From: Orobanche coerulescens
Taxonomy: Eukaryota > Streptophyta > Magnoliopsida > Lamiales > Orobanchaceae
Assembly: GCA_033398695.1 (NCBI GenBank)
Contig: CM065801.1
Location: forward strand, 2,542,001-2,606,000
Direction of reading: 5' to 3'
DNA length: 64,000 nt
This document shows positions 1 through 12,156 of this stretch, piece after piece (position 1 is the first letter of the stretch; the number at the start of each line of letters is the position of its first letter). A program made the position numbers and the translations under genes. Under the pieces are notes generated by a model, which ran no database searches, was not told the origin of the DNA, and worked only from the letters and a program-made list of their open reading frames with translations.

Positions 1-44
1 TTTAATTACTTAGCCTTCATTCTAGAAGGGTTTGAATTCTAACA
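1..44 (-). mobile_element. Ty1/copia copy A, 3' LTR start (window-truncated)
   Basis: On the minus strand this reads TGTTAGAATTC onward, the first 44 bases of a copia LTR. It matches 4982-5025 with one difference. It lies directly downstream of the polypurine tract at 45-56, as a 3' LTR should. The rest of the LTR lies before the window. Confidence 0.85.
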
Positions 45-56
45 CTCCCCCTCAAA
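45..56 (-). other. Polypurine tract of copia copy A
   Basis: Minus strand TTTGAGGGGGAG immediately precedes the LTR start TGTTAG. This is the expected plus-strand primer site for reverse transcription. The same tract recurs at 5026-5037 next to the shared LTR. Confidence 0.8.
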
Positions 57-3000
57 CCCGACTTTGCATTCCGAGTAATTTTCGAAACTCATAAATCTTT
101 GTTGCGGATAAGCTCTTCGTAAATATGTCTGCAACTTGATCTTCTGTATTGACTGGTTTCATGTCAATATCTCCTTGGAGTACCTTCTCTCGTAAGAAAT
201 GATAATGTACTTCGACATGTTTGGTCCGAGCATGAAATACTGGATTTTCAGCCAAACGAACTGCTGACAGATTGTCACAGTGCAATGCAACTCCATCTTC
301 TATTGGTTGGTTCAAATCCTTCATGAGTTGAGTCAACCAAGCACACTCTTGTGCTGCCATCGCCCCTGCTCTATATTCCGCTTCAGTAGTTGAAAGAGAA
401 ACGGTAGGTTGTCTCTTACTGCACCATGATATAGCTCCCGAACCAAGATTGAATATATATCCTGTAGTCGATCTCCTGGTATCATAGTCTCCGGCATAGT
501 CAGCATCACAATAGCCGCTGACCTTGCTTTGTACTCCCTTCTTGTAGAAAAGTCCCCAATTAATTGTGCCTTTAACATATCTCAGGATCCTTTTGACTGC
601 TTCGAGATGTGGCTTCTTAGGTTTCTGCATGAACCTGCTAGTAACACCTACAGCGAATGCTATATCAGGTCTGGAAAGAGTTAGATAGATAAGACTACCT
701 ACTATCTGTCGGTACATTCTTGTGTCCTCCAAGTCTTTCCCATCGTAGGCACACAGCTTCAAGTTTGGCTCCATTGGGGTAGATATTGGCTTGCAGTCAG
801 TTAGCCCAAACTTCTCGATTAAATCCTTTGCATATTTCTGCTGACCAAGAAATATACCATCATCTGTTCTTTCGACTTCCAATCCTATGAAGTGTTTCAG
901 TTCACCAAGTTCCTTCATTTGAAATCGGACTGACAAGTTTGCCCTTGTTTGTTGAATCTCGTCTTCGTCATCGCCAGTGATGATTAGATCATCCACATAT
1001 ACAAGGACTACTGCTAGCTTGCCTCCTTGAGTTTTCACGAACAAGCTTGAATCTACTGGGGCAACATGATAACCACTTTGGATTAGAAACTCAGCAATTT
1101 TCCCGTACCATGCTCGGGGTGCCTGTTTCAAGCCATACAACGCCTTTTTCAACTTGCACACGTACTCAGGCTTTTCATGATTCACAAATCCTTTAGGTTG
1201 ATCAATATAGATATCACGATCAAGTTCCCTATGTAAAAACGCATTCTTCACATCCATTTGCCATAATTTCCAAGACTTACTTGCTGCTAAGGCTAGTAAG
1301 ACCTGACTAATAGTAATCTTTGCAACTGGACTAAACGTCTCGTCATAGTCTATGCCATACTCTTGAGAGAATCCACGAACAACTAATCGAGCCTTGTACC
1401 GCTCAATTGTACCATTTGGACGAATCTTCAACTTGTAAACTCATTTGCAGGATATGGGTCTAACACCTTCAGGTTTTGGCACTAAATTCCAAGTTTGATT
1501 TTATTTTAATGCCAAAATCTCTTCTTCCATGGCCTTTCTCCAATCTGGACTATTTGATGCTTCTTCAAATGTACTTGGCTCTTTGACTTCAGCATAAGCA
1601 GCATCTACATACTTTGGATTTGGTCGTCTTTCTCTAGTTGACCTTCGCACTTGAGGTTGTGAAGGTTCCTGCTCTTCCGGTTGACTAGTCTGTACTTCAT
1701 CTGGTGTTTCATGTACACCTGTTCTCCAAGGGCTTCTTGATTTGGACCGTACCTCAACTTGATCCGACGGGGATCTTGGTTCTTCTATGTCATTGTTGTC
1801 TTGAGAGGAATGTAGCTGCAACTTGCTCTGTAGCTTTCCTTGCAGCTCATGTGTATCTGGTAATGCCACCTTGTTTGCCCACCATGAAGATGCCTCATCG
1901 AATACAACATTTCGTGAGATATAAATCTTGTTTGTATTTGGATCGCAGCATCTCCAACCTTTCTTTTGTTCATCATATCCAACGAATATGCAGCGGACAG
2001 CTTTCTTGTCGAACTTGGTGTGATCTTCATCTGTAATAAACACATAACATACACAATCAAACACTCGAAAATAATTCACTGTTGGTTTTACATTATACAA
2101 TTTTTGAAATGGTGAAATAAATTCCAGCCTCGGTTGTGGTAGCCTGTTGGTGATATAGACTACTGTCTTCATGCATTCTGCCCAAAATCTTGTATCAACA
2201 TTCTTTGCATGTAGAAGACTTCTACATGTCTCTGCTAGGTGACGGTTCTTCCTCTCCGCTACTCCATTTTGCTGTGGAGTTTTTGCACAAGTTAGTTGCC
2301 TTCGGATGTTGCACTCCTTGAGGTAGTTGTTGAATTCATTAGAAGTGTATTCTCCTCCATTATCGATGCGGAGGCACTTGATCTTCCTTCCAAACTCACA
2401 TTCTACCGTATCTTTGAATTTCCTGAATTTTTCAAAAGCCTCATCTTTATGCTTCAAGAAATATACCCATACATACCTTGAGAAATCATCAATAAAGGTT
2501 ATCAGATATTGATAACCGCTTGTTGACTTTGTTTGATCTTCCCAAGCACATCTGAGTGGACCAATTCCAACGGCTCCCTTGTTTTGAACTTTGACTCTTT
2601 GTAAGGCAGTTGATGTGCCTTACCATATTGACATCCAGCACACACAGTGTCATGTTGGATCTCGAGTTGAGGAAGTCCCCTCAGCATGGACTTCTTCATC
2701 ATAATTTTCAGTTTGCCATAATTGACATGCCCAAGTCGTGCATGCCATAGGTCTCCAGTGTCACTTCTCCTAGCCTTTTCAACATAGGCTTCTTCAGCTG
2801 ACATCACATAGATAGCCTTCATTTTTGGTCCTTCCACAAACGGTGTACCTATGACTTTCAATTCACGATACACTTTCACATCGTTCGGGCCAAACAACAC
2901 ATAATTACCTGAAGTAGTTAATTGTGGTATTGACAACAGGTTCTTATTCATCCCTGGGACATGATAGACATTGTCGAGTTGTACTTCTTCATGTCCGTAC

Positions 3001-4283
3001 CTTTGTGGCAGTTGTGTCTTGCCAACATGGGCTATTGGTAATTGTGTGTTATCAGCTGTCACAATAACTCGATCTCCGTTGTACTTGGTCATACTTACAA
3101 GTTTCAACTCATCTCAGGTCATATGATTGGAACAACCAGAGTCAACGATCCAATCATTCTTGTAATCGACTAACTTCTCACATACCGCAGTAAGTGCGAA
3201 TTCCTCTCTTGGGCCTTTCCCTCGTGTATCGGTAGTATATACCTCCTCGGCATAGAAGGAAGTCTCGAAATCCCAATCTTCTTCTCCTGGAGCCTCGTCC
3301 TTAGATGTTGTTGCTGCATTTCCTTCAACTCTCTTGGACCCGCAATTTTTTGCATAATGTCCTTTCTTGCCGCAATTAAAACATTCGTCACTTTGACGAT
3401 CCTTTTGTTGCCACCGGTTCTGACCATTTCGATTATGTTGAGCTCCTCGAGCTCCCCCTGACTGGAAACCTCTATCTTGGTTTCCTCGAACATCTCTTTC
3501 TTCACTATTGAATCTCCCGAAACCACGTCCTCGTCCTCGACCACGACCGCGTCCTCGTCCGCGTCCTTGATTGTCTCTTCTATTAGTGAAAAGGGTAGTC
3601 TCTTCATTATTGGTTGCTCGACTAGACGTGAGTTTATCTAGATCCTCTTCATTAATGAGCAAATTCTCCAGATCTGCTAAAGTAGGCTCGGTGGCCCAGC
3701 TCCGAGTTGCCGTGATAATACTCTTATACTCCGGCTTCAATCCGTGGATGATAATTCTTTTCATCCTGGTTTGTGTAATGCCATTTTCACGATCTAGTTT
3801 AGAAATCTCATCACAAAGAGATTTCACCTTTGAGAAATATTGACTCACAGACATATTTCTCTGGGAGATCGACAAAAGCTCATTTTCAAGCGTTTGTAAT
3901 TTTGCATCATTTTTCTTCGCGAAAATAGCCGCTAATGTATCCCAAGCTTCCTTCGGTGTTCGGACATCTTTGATCCGCTGGAGAAATTCATCTTCTACAG
4001 CTACAGTTAATGCATACATAGCTTTGCCTGCCTTAACCTTCCATTTCTTTAAAGCATCAGGGTCGGCAGTTGGCCTTTGATGTGCAGTATCTGGTCGTAC
4101 CGGTGTTGAGGTTGAGATGTCGGAGGTTGTGTCTGTGCTTTTGGCCTCTCTTGGTGGTGTTGTCTCAGCTCCGTTCACGATATCCCATAAGTCTTGCCCG
4201 AGCAGGTAAAACTTCATACGGGTACTCCATGACCCATAATTATTGTTATTGAGCTTCTCAATAGAGATCGTAAAATCAGCCAT
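52..4283 (-). pseudogene. Ty1/copia gag-pol polyprotein, copy A (decayed)
   Basis: This is a single gag-pol reading path in copia order. Gag starts at MADFTISIEKL (4283), preferred to an upstream in-frame ATG at 4340 because it is the usual start of this gag type. An Arg-Gly stretch and the zinc knuckle CFNCGKKGHYAKNC (about 3344-3386) follow. Next come the protease motif DWIVDSGCSNHMT (3117-3155), the pre-integrase HxxC region (about 2610-2760), integrase with DNGGEY, reverse transcriptase with YVDDLIITG (about 980-1000), and RNase H with STTEAEY. Integrase precedes RT, which defines Ty1/copia. It is dead: stops lie at 3114-3116, 1501-1503 (Gln to stop relative to copy B) and 1441-1443 (Trp to stop), and a one-base frameshift lies near 2529. 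I do not assign a lineage beyond copia. Confidence 0.9.
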
Positions 4284-4637
4284 TATTTTAACAAAGCTTA
4301 TGGGACCAAAAGTATAGTTTTTGAATTTTTTTGGGGTCAAAATAAAAAATTTCGGAAATTTAGGGACTGAATTAAAAAATTTCGAAAGTTCAGGGACCAG
4401 TATGTAATTTCTGGAAAACTTATTTGCAGAAATTACTGTTCATCATCTTCAACCTTGAGACTATTCTTTCGGCAGCCCGTACGGCTTCGTCTGACGTCGG
4501 TTTTGTATTCCGAAAATACCTCCGAACTCGTCTCGACGCAAGGAATCTAACGATATCCTCAAAACTGAGTTTCGACCACCTTTGTAAAACTCGAAATTTT
4601 CAGCCCTCTACCACTTCCTATTAGCACTCCAAACCTT

Positions 4638-4649
4638 GCTCCGATACCA
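4638..4649 (-). other. Primer-binding site (tRNA-Met type), copia copy A
   Basis: Minus strand TGGTATCGGAGC lies two bases after the LTR end CCAACA. It differs at one base from the common plant initiator tRNA-Met site TGGTATCAGAGC. It fixes the LTR boundary at 4652 and the element's orientation. Confidence 0.8.
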
Positions 4650-4651
4650 CT

Positions 4652-5025
4652 TGTTGGAAATTAACGGATCATTATAGTGAATTTCTAATGATTTGAGAGA
4701 AAAATATTTGTTCTATTATCACTCAAGAATAGATACAAACTCACAAAATAGAAAAACTCTCAAACTCACTCAATCTCAACTTGGATTGTTATTCACTCTT
4801 TGAACTCACTCTTGGAGATGGGATGGTTACAAATGCTACAAACAAGTCTTGTTTATAGGTGGTAAACATGGTGTGAAACCATGGTGTGAAAGGATCAACC
4901 ATGATGGGGTGTTGTGAAGTTTCCCATCCTTTTCTTGTCAAACTTGCCAACTAATTGTTCAAAGGTAGATGGTTTCACATGTTTAATTACTTAGCCTCCA
5001 TTCTAGAAGGGTTTGAATTCTAACA
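4652..5025 (-). mobile_element. Ty1/copia LTR shared by copies A and B
   Basis: This 374-bp LTR begins TGTTAG and ends CCAACA on the minus strand. It is bounded on one side by the copy A primer-binding site and on the other by the copy B polypurine tract. It therefore serves as 5' LTR of copy A and 3' LTR of copy B. A TATA-like CTATAAAC lies at 4851-4858. Confidence 0.9.
4851..4858 (-). promoter_or_regulatory. TATA-like box in copia LTR
   Basis: Minus strand CTATAAAC lies about 170 bases into the LTR, a plausible place for the RNA polymerase II start of the element transcript. It is based on sequence only. Confidence 0.5.
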
Positions 5026-8000
5026 CTCCCCCTCAAACCCGACTTTGCATTCCGAATAATTTTCGAAACTCATAAATCTTTGTTGCGGATAAGCTCTTCG
5101 TAAATATGTCTGCAACTTGATCTTCAGATTATTTGGTTTCATGTCAATATCTCCTTGGAGTACCTTCTCTCGTAAGAAATGATAATGTACTTCGACATGT
5201 TTGGTCCGAGCATGAAATCTGGATTCTCGGCCAAACGAATCTGGCGGCCAGATTGTCACGGTGCAATGACTCCATCTTCTATTGGTTGGTTCAAATCCTT
5301 CATGAGTTGAGTCAACCAAGCACACTCTTGTCTTTGCCATCGCCCTGCTCTATATTCCGCTTGGTAGTTGAAAGAGAAACGGTAGGTTGTCTCTTATTGC
5401 ACCATGATATAGCTCCGAACCAAGATTGAATATATATCCTGTAGTCGATCTCTGGTATCATAGTCTCTCGGCATAGTCGGCATCACAATAGCCGCCGACC
5501 TTGCTTTGTACTCCTTCTTGTAGAAAAGTCCCCAATTAATTGTGCCTTTAACATATCTCGGGATCCTTTTGTCGCTTGAGATGTGGCTTCTTAGGTTCTG
5601 CATGAACACTAGTAACACCTACAGCGAATGCTATATCAGGTCTGGAAAGAGTTAGATAGATAAGACTACCTACTATCTGTCGGTACATTCTTGTGTCCTC
5701 CAAGTCTTTCCCATCGTAGGCACACAGCTTCAAGTTTGGCTCCATTGGGGTAGATATTGGCTTGCAGTTAGTTAGCCCAAACTTCTCGATTAAATCCTTT
5801 GCATATTTCTGCTGACCAAGAAATATACCATCATCTGTTCTTTCGACTTCCAATCCTAGGAAGTGTTTCAGTTCACCAAGTTCCTTCATTTGAAATCGGA
5901 CTGACAAGTTTGCCCTTGTTTGTTGAATCTCGTCTTCGTCATCGCCAGTGATGATTAGATCATCCACATATACAAGGACTACTGCTAGCTTGCCTCCTTG
6001 AGTTTTCACGAACAAGCTTGAATCTACTGGGGCAACATGATAACCACTTTGGATTAGAAACTCAGCAATTTTCCCGTACCATGCTCGGGGTGCCTGTTTC
6101 AAGCCATACAACGCCTTTTTCAACTTGCACACGTACTCAGGCTTTTCATGATTCACAAATCCTTTAGGTTGATCAATATAGATATCACGATCAAGTTCCC
6201 CATGTAAAAACGCATTCTTCACATCCATTTGCCATAATTTCCAAGACTTACTTGCTGCTAAGGCTAGTAAGACACGAACTGTAGTAATCTTTGCAACTGG
6301 ACTAAACGTCTCGTCATAGTCTATGCCATACTCTTGAGAGAATCCACGAACAACTAATCGAGCCTTGTACCGCTCAATTGTACCATTTGGATGAATCTTC
6401 AACTTGTAAACCCATTTGCAGGATATGGGTCTAACACCTTCAGGTTTTGGCACTAAATTCCAAGTTTGATTTTGTTTTAATGCCAAAATCTCTTCTTCCA
6501 TGGCCTTTCTCCATTCTGGACTATTTGATGCTTCTTCAAATGTACTTGGCTCTTTGACTTCAGCATAAGCAGCATCTAAATACTTTGGATTTGGCCGTCT
6601 TTCTCTAGTTGACCTTCGCACTTGAGGTTGTGAAGGTTCCTGCTCTTCCGGTTGACTAGTCTGTACTTCATGTGGTGTTTCACGTACACCTGTTCTCCAA
6701 GGGCTTCTTGATTTGGACCGTACCTCAACTTGATCCGACGGGGATCTTGGTTCTTCTATGTCATTGTTGTCTTGAGAGGAATGTAGCTGCAACTTGCTCT
6801 GTAGCTTTCCTTGCAGCTCATGTGTATCTGGTAATGCCACCTTGTTTGCCCACCATGAAGATGCCTCATCGAATACAACATTTCGTGAGATATAAATCTT
6901 GTTTGTATTTGGATCGCAGCATCTCCAACCTTTCTTTTGTTCATCATATCCAACGAATATGCAGCGGACAGCTTTCTTGTCGAACTTGGTGTGATCTTCA
7001 TCTGTAATAAACACATAACATACACAACCAAACACTCGAAAATAATTCACTGTTGGTTTTACATTATACAATTTTTGAAATGGTGAAATAAATTCCAGCC
7101 TCGGTTGTGGTAGCTTGTTGGTGATATAGACTACTGTCTTCATGCATTCTGCCCAAAATCTTGTATCAACATTCTTTGCATGTAGAAGACTTCTACATGT
7201 CTCTGCTAGGTGACGGTTCTTCCTCTCCGCTACTCCATTTTGCTGTGGAGTTTTTGCACAAGTTAGTTGCCTTCGGATGTTGCACTCCTTGAGGTAGTTG
7301 TTGAATTCATTAGAAGTGTATTCTCCTCCATTATCAGTACGGAGGCACTTGATCTTCCTTCCAAACTCACATTCTACCGTATCTTTGAATTTCCTAAATT
7401 TTTCAAAAGCCTCATCTTTATGCTTCAAGAAATATACCCATACATACCTTGAGAAATCATCAATAAAGGTTATCAGATATTGATAACCGCTTGTTGACTT
7501 TTGTTTGATCTTCCCAAGCACATCTGAGTGGACCAATTACAACGGCTCCCTTGCTTTGAACTTTGACTCTTTGTAAGGCAGTTGATGTGCCTTACCATAT
7601 TGACATCCAGCACACACAGTGTCATGTTGGATCTCGAGTTGAGGAAGTCCCCTCAGCATGGACTTCTTCATCATAATTTTCAGTTTGCCATAATTGACAT
7701 GCCCAAGTCGTGCATGCCATAGGTCTCCAGTGTCACTTCTCCTAGCCTTTTCAACATAGGCTTCTTCAGCTGACATCACATAGATAGCCTTCATTTTTTG
7801 TCCTTCCACAAACGGTGTACCTATGACTTTCAATTCACGATACACTTTCACATCGTTTGGGCCAAACAACACATAATTACCTGAAGTAGTTAATTGTGGT
7901 ACTGACAACAGGTTCTTCTTCATCCCTGGGACATGATAGACATTGTCGAGTTGTACTTCTTCATGTCCGTACCTTCGTGGCAGTTGTGTCTTGCCAACAT

Positions 8001-8676
8001 GGGCTATTGGTAATTGTGTGTTATCAGCTGTCACAATAACTCGATCTCCGTTGTACTTGGTCATACTTACAAGTTTCAACTCATCTCCGGTCATATGATT
8101 GGAACAACCAGAATCAACGATCCAATCATTCTTGTAATCGACTAACTTCTCACATACCGCAGTAAGTGCGAATTCCTCTCTTGGGCCTTTCCCTCGTGTA
8201 TCGGTAGTATCTACCTCCTCGGCATAGAAGGAAGTCTCGAAATCCCAATCTTCTTCTCCTGGAGCCTCGTCCTTAGATGTTGTTGCTGCATTTCCTTCAA
8301 CTCTCTTGGACCAGGAATTTTTTGCATAATGTCCTTTCTTGCCGCAATTAAAACATTCGTCACTTTGACGATCCTTTTGTTGCCACCGGTTCTGACCATT
8401 TCGATTATGTTGAGCTCCTCGAGCTCCCCCTGACTGGAAACCTCTATCTTGGTTTCCTCGAACATCTCTTTCTTCACTATTGAATCTCCCGAAACCACGT
8501 CCTCGTCCTCGACCACGACCGCGTCCTCGTCCGCGTCCTTGATTGTCTCTTCTATTAGTGAAAAGGGTAGTCTCTTCATTATTGGTTGCTCGACTAGACG
8601 TGGGTTTATCTAGATCCTCTTCATTAATGAGCAAATTCTCCAGATCTGCTAAAGTAGGCTCGGTGGCCCAGCCCCC
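5026..8676 (-). pseudogene. Ty1/copia gag-pol, copy B, 5'-truncated
   Basis: This is the same family as copy A. From the left it starts with the polypurine tract (5026-5037), and it runs back through RNase H, RT (YVDDLIITG), integrase, protease (DWIVDSGCSNHMT, about 8100), the zinc-knuckle region, and gag as far as 8676. There it stops abruptly at an unrelated junction, so the gag N-terminus, leader and 5' LTR are missing. The integrase C-terminus to RT stretch (7536-5548) is one open frame. A stop lies at 7537-7539 (Glu to stop). The last Cys of the knuckle is lost (near 8310). The RNase H end (5100-5640) has many small indels relative to copy A, several at CAG/CTG sites. Confidence 0.88.
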
Positions 8677-9589
8677 GTAGTGTTCATGGATTGGCGGTTC
8701 GTCCCCAAAGGTCAACGACTTTACGTCTCTACAGTAGCAACACCGCAAACTAGAGAGCTCCGAATTATGATATGCAGAGGATGATAAAAACTGTATGTTT
8801 ATACTGAGTTCGAAATTGCATGTACTGATGAAGAGGGATGCATGCCTATTTATAGGCCATTCACACTGCAGGGGGGTTTAAACACAACCCTTATGGCTGT
8901 CATAATGCAGGCATTTATGCCTGCATTGAACACATGAGTTTCGAATTTCAAAAGTTGGCAGGAGTTACGTAATTCAGATCTGCCAATTACTCCTCCTCAT
9001 AACACTTGGGAGGTTACTTCCGGGTTGGACTGAATTTGAACAGTCAGGACGCACCTGGATTGTATTCAGCTCCTTAACCATTTTATGGATGTACCTGGAC
9101 ATCCTTATGTGCACATACGAGCCCAACTACGTTGTTGAGCTTGTCCAAAAAATTCTTTAAGCTAGCTCAAGGCCTAGCTCACGGCCAAGCCCACGAACAG
9201 GCCCAAAGACCAATTGTCAAGATCCAAGATCCAAGTCCAAGTCCAAGTCCAAGATCCAAGATCCAATTGCCCCCACGAGGCGAGGCGGGGCGGGCGGGCA
9301 GCGGCGGTGCGCGCGTGTGGGCTTTAAGCCCATACACATGTGCCATTAATTATTACATGCATAAATGTAACTCCTTATATACTAGAATAATGATGGTTCA
9401 TTATTCAATGTGGGATTCCATCCATTATTAATTCGCAATTAAGTGATAAATTTTAATTCAATATTTCTCACTCATCGGGAATCGGTTTAGAGAAAGTGAA
9501 TATACCACGATCATCTACTCGGAACGTAGATCGATCCTATGATATTTAATTTTACAAAATAAAATTAAAATCATTAACGATTCCAACAA
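8677..9589 (-). mobile_element. Probable LTR fragment of another retroelement
   Basis: Read on the minus strand from 9589 the sequence starts TGTTGGAATCG, a typical copia LTR start. A TATA box (TATATAAG, 9374-9381) follows about 210 bases in, then a long leader-like stretch. Its other end abuts the broken copia copy B gag at 8676/8677, so the element's end is not defined. A short direct repeat (ATCCAAG / TCCAAG) occupies about 9223-9265. The identity is inferred from LTR-like features only; no coding region supports it. Confidence 0.45.
9374..9381 (-). promoter_or_regulatory. TATA box in LTR-like fragment
   Basis: Minus strand TATATAAG lies about 210 bases downstream of the putative LTR start TGTTGGAATC at 9589. 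Confidence 0.4.
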
Positions 9590-10181
9590 AGTGGTCTCCC
9601 AATATTGAAGAAGTCGTTCATGAACTAGAGATAATGATAGACGATCTTGGTTCTTGCGACAAAATGAATGTTATTAGCATATTTGGTTGCCTGCCGAAAA
9701 TGACACATGTTAAGTTCGTAGTTTAGAAGAAATTGTATCAACTATCATCGAGAATGATGTGGAGGGTGACAACGACGATGATACAATACATTTGGAACCA
9801 ATTATGAGGAAGAAAGCCCTTATAGAATCCGGAACGCTTCAAACAGTACCAAAAATTGGATGAGACAAGTTTAGAAGGGCTCCATCGAAAAATTATTAAT
9901 TTATGATATTGATTGGACCATTTATTTTTATACAGTGTTTTTTTCAAAATAATAATCATGTTATCTTATCAAAATTGGTAAATCTTTAAACTGACCTAAG
10001 TCCCGACCGAATAAAATTACTATTTTAGAGAGTTTATTAATTTGCAAAGAAAAATTATATTTTTTTCTACTGAACTTTGATACTTATTCAAAAAATAAAA
10101 ATAACACTTAATTCAGAAAAAAAAAAAATTTTAGTTCAATCTTCTTCACCAGCTCAGCAAATTATTAAATTAATTAGCATT
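9590..10181. other. No gene recognised; possible coding relic
   Basis: On the plus strand, 9591-9900 translates in pieces to protein-like text (for example EIMIDDLGSCDKMNVISIFG) interrupted by stops. I do not recognise the family. From about 9960 the sequence is AT-rich with no clear feature. It lies downstream of the PADRE gene. Confidence 0.3.
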
Positions 10182-10799
10182 TTAAAACATCCAATGGCGA
10201 ACTTTTGCGTTGATAACATTTTCCCTAATTGTATCCAGATTAGGTTTCCACCCTTTCCGCGATATTTTCCTGCTCAAAGATTGAGGCCTCCCTTCCAAAA
10301 TCTCCATAAAATAATCCGGTTTAATCCCATACCTCCTACCCTCATCTCTCCTGTCAGCTGCCAAACAGTACTTCCTCCTCTTCTTCGTCTTCTCCTTCTT
10401 CTTCTTATCCATCAAAACGGCGCCGTGTGAAGCAGGACGAATTCTCCCGAACAAAGGTAAGAGCCCCTCGTAAGATAATATCGCGCGTGATTTGGAAACA
10501 GACTTCGTCTTCACCAATAGCTTCCGAGATTCTTCAGATGATAAAGGCTCTGGTCTGCCTTTTCTGACCGGTATGATGACGTAGATTTTTTTGGCCTCCA
10601 GCTTCTGATCCGCCGGCAATGGAGTAATTGGTTCCTCCCCGCCCGCAACTGTCTGAAATTCTACGACGACTTCACGCGGGTGTTCGAGCATGAGTTCCGC
10701 AACCGTGAGAGGCTGGTCCTACGTGAAAACGGAGCCGTCTGATAAGATGACTTTTCCGGCGGCGGCAGCTGAGACGCCGTGCGGGGCGGCGTTTCCCAT
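10182..10799 (-). pseudogene. PADRE/DUF4228 family protein, with early in-frame stop
   Basis: The ATG at 10797-10799 opens MGNAAPHGVSAAAAGKVILS, with the MGN N-myristoylation-type start common in this plant family. The frame continues through LTVAELMLEHPREVVVEF, KIYVIIPVRKG, a basic Lys/Arg run and GWKPNLDTI, and ends with TAA at 10182-10184. The total of 205 codons is near the family norm. Codon 27 is TAG (10719-10721), so translation as drawn would stop after 26 residues; an internal ATG at 10691 opens the remaining 169 residues. PADRE proteins are plant-specific, stress- and pathogen-responsive, and of unknown biochemistry. This is the only host-type gene outside mobile elements in the window. 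It could be a true pseudogene, or a live gene with assembly errors at the stop. Confidence 0.68.
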
Positions 10800-10993
10800 T
10801 TTTGTTGGTGGCGGATCGAGGGATGGAAGGTTTTTTATTTAATAAAGGAGATTAGTTGAGTTTAAATGGGATTAGTAAAAGCATGCGTTTGTTTTGCGTT
10901 ATAATTATACATGGTATAATTAGAGGGGAGTGAAAGAAAGTATGGGACAAAGTTAAACTGCCCCCAACCTTGAGATATTCTTTAATCACTCTG
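10800..10993. other. Upstream region of the PADRE gene
   Basis: This is about 190 bases of mixed composition between the PADRE start and the fold-back element. Minus-strand TTTATTAAATAAAA near 10840 is the best weak TATA candidate. Nothing else is recognisable. The fold-back element begins immediately beyond. Confidence 0.3.
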
Positions 10994-12156
10994 GAGTTAT
11001 TTATAAAAGTTGTTATTTATATTAAATAGGTGTAGTTTTTTATTTAAGTGGATTTTTATTGTTTTTTTATTTATTTTTTTAAATTATTAATTTTTCTGTT
11101 TTTTTATTAACGGGTTTTTTACTGTTTTTTTAAGAAAAAAAATATGTAATATTAATATTAAAAGACGGAAGTTCTTATTTAAAATTCGTAAATAAAAATA
11201 AAAAAAGAATTTTGGAATTTATTTGTAAATTGTTTTAATAAAAAAATGAAATTCTACATAAAGAAAAAAAGTTGAATAATTTTTTTTAAATATAAATTTT
11301 TTTTAAAACCTTCTAGTTGTATTTTTCATAAAAAAAACTGTTATGTTCTTAAAAAAAAATCTAAAAATCTAAAAAAAAAACAGATTAAGGTTTAACTAAA
11401 AATCTATTTTAGTAAAGTAAAAATGTTATTTCTATTTTTGAATTTTGAATTTTTCTAGTAAATGAAAATCTATTTTTTTATTTCAAATAAGATTGGAAAT
11501 TTAAATATTTAAATATTTATAACTTTTACTTTTAATAAATTTTCAGGTATTTAAATATTTGTTTTCTAGGATTTTTCCTTTTTATTAAAAAATTCCAATC
11601 TTATTTTAAATAAAAAATAGATTTTCATTTACTAGAGAAATTCAAAATTCAAAAATAGAATAATATTTTTTAGTATAATATTGTATATTTTTAGTTAAAT
11701 CTTAATCTTTTTTTTTTTTTAATTTTTAGATTTTTTTTAAGAACATAACAGTTTTTTTTATGAAAAATACAAGTAGCAGATTTTAAAAAATTCTATATTT
11801 GAAAAATTATTGAATTTTTTATTTTTTATGTAGAATAATATTCCGGTTTTTTTATTAACACAATTTACAAATAAATTCCAAAATTCTTTTTTTTTTCAAT
11901 TTTTTTATTTATGAATCTTAAATAAGAACTTCCGGCTTTTAATATTAGTATTACAAATATTTTTTTCTTCTTAAAAAACAGTTTAAAAAGTAGTAAAAAA
12001 ACAGATAAAAAGGCAGAAAAAATAATGATTTTAAAAAAAGTAAAAAATAATAAAAACTCACTTAAATAGAAAAGTACATATATTTGGTAAATATATTTGA
12101 AAGTACACCTATATGGTAAATATGTTTTAAAGTTATACCCTTTTGGTAAATAACTC
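10994..12156. mobile_element. Large AT-rich fold-back element (inverted repeat)
   Basis: Two arms of roughly 530 bases are inverted copies. GAGTTATTTA at 10994 pairs with TAAATAACTC ending at 12156. ACGGAAGTTCTTATTT near 11165 pairs with AAATAAGAACTTCCGG near 11920. GTTATGTTCTT at 11340 pairs with AAGAACATAAC at 11740. CTAGTAAATGAAAATCTATTTT at about 11455 pairs with its complement at about 11610-11635. The unpaired centre is about 11520-11570. No coding sequence is visible. This looks like a fold-back or long-TIR non-autonomous DNA element. I see no convincing target-site duplication. Confidence 0.7.

Noticed and set aside
3170..3607. Alternative-frame ORFs over the copia Arg/Gly-rich gag region (also 8211-8579)
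   Set aside because: Shadow of the real gag frame, caused by repetitive codons.
9132..9431. Plus-strand 99-residue ORF
   Set aside because: It translates short direct repeats and GC-rich low-complexity sequence inside an LTR-like fragment.
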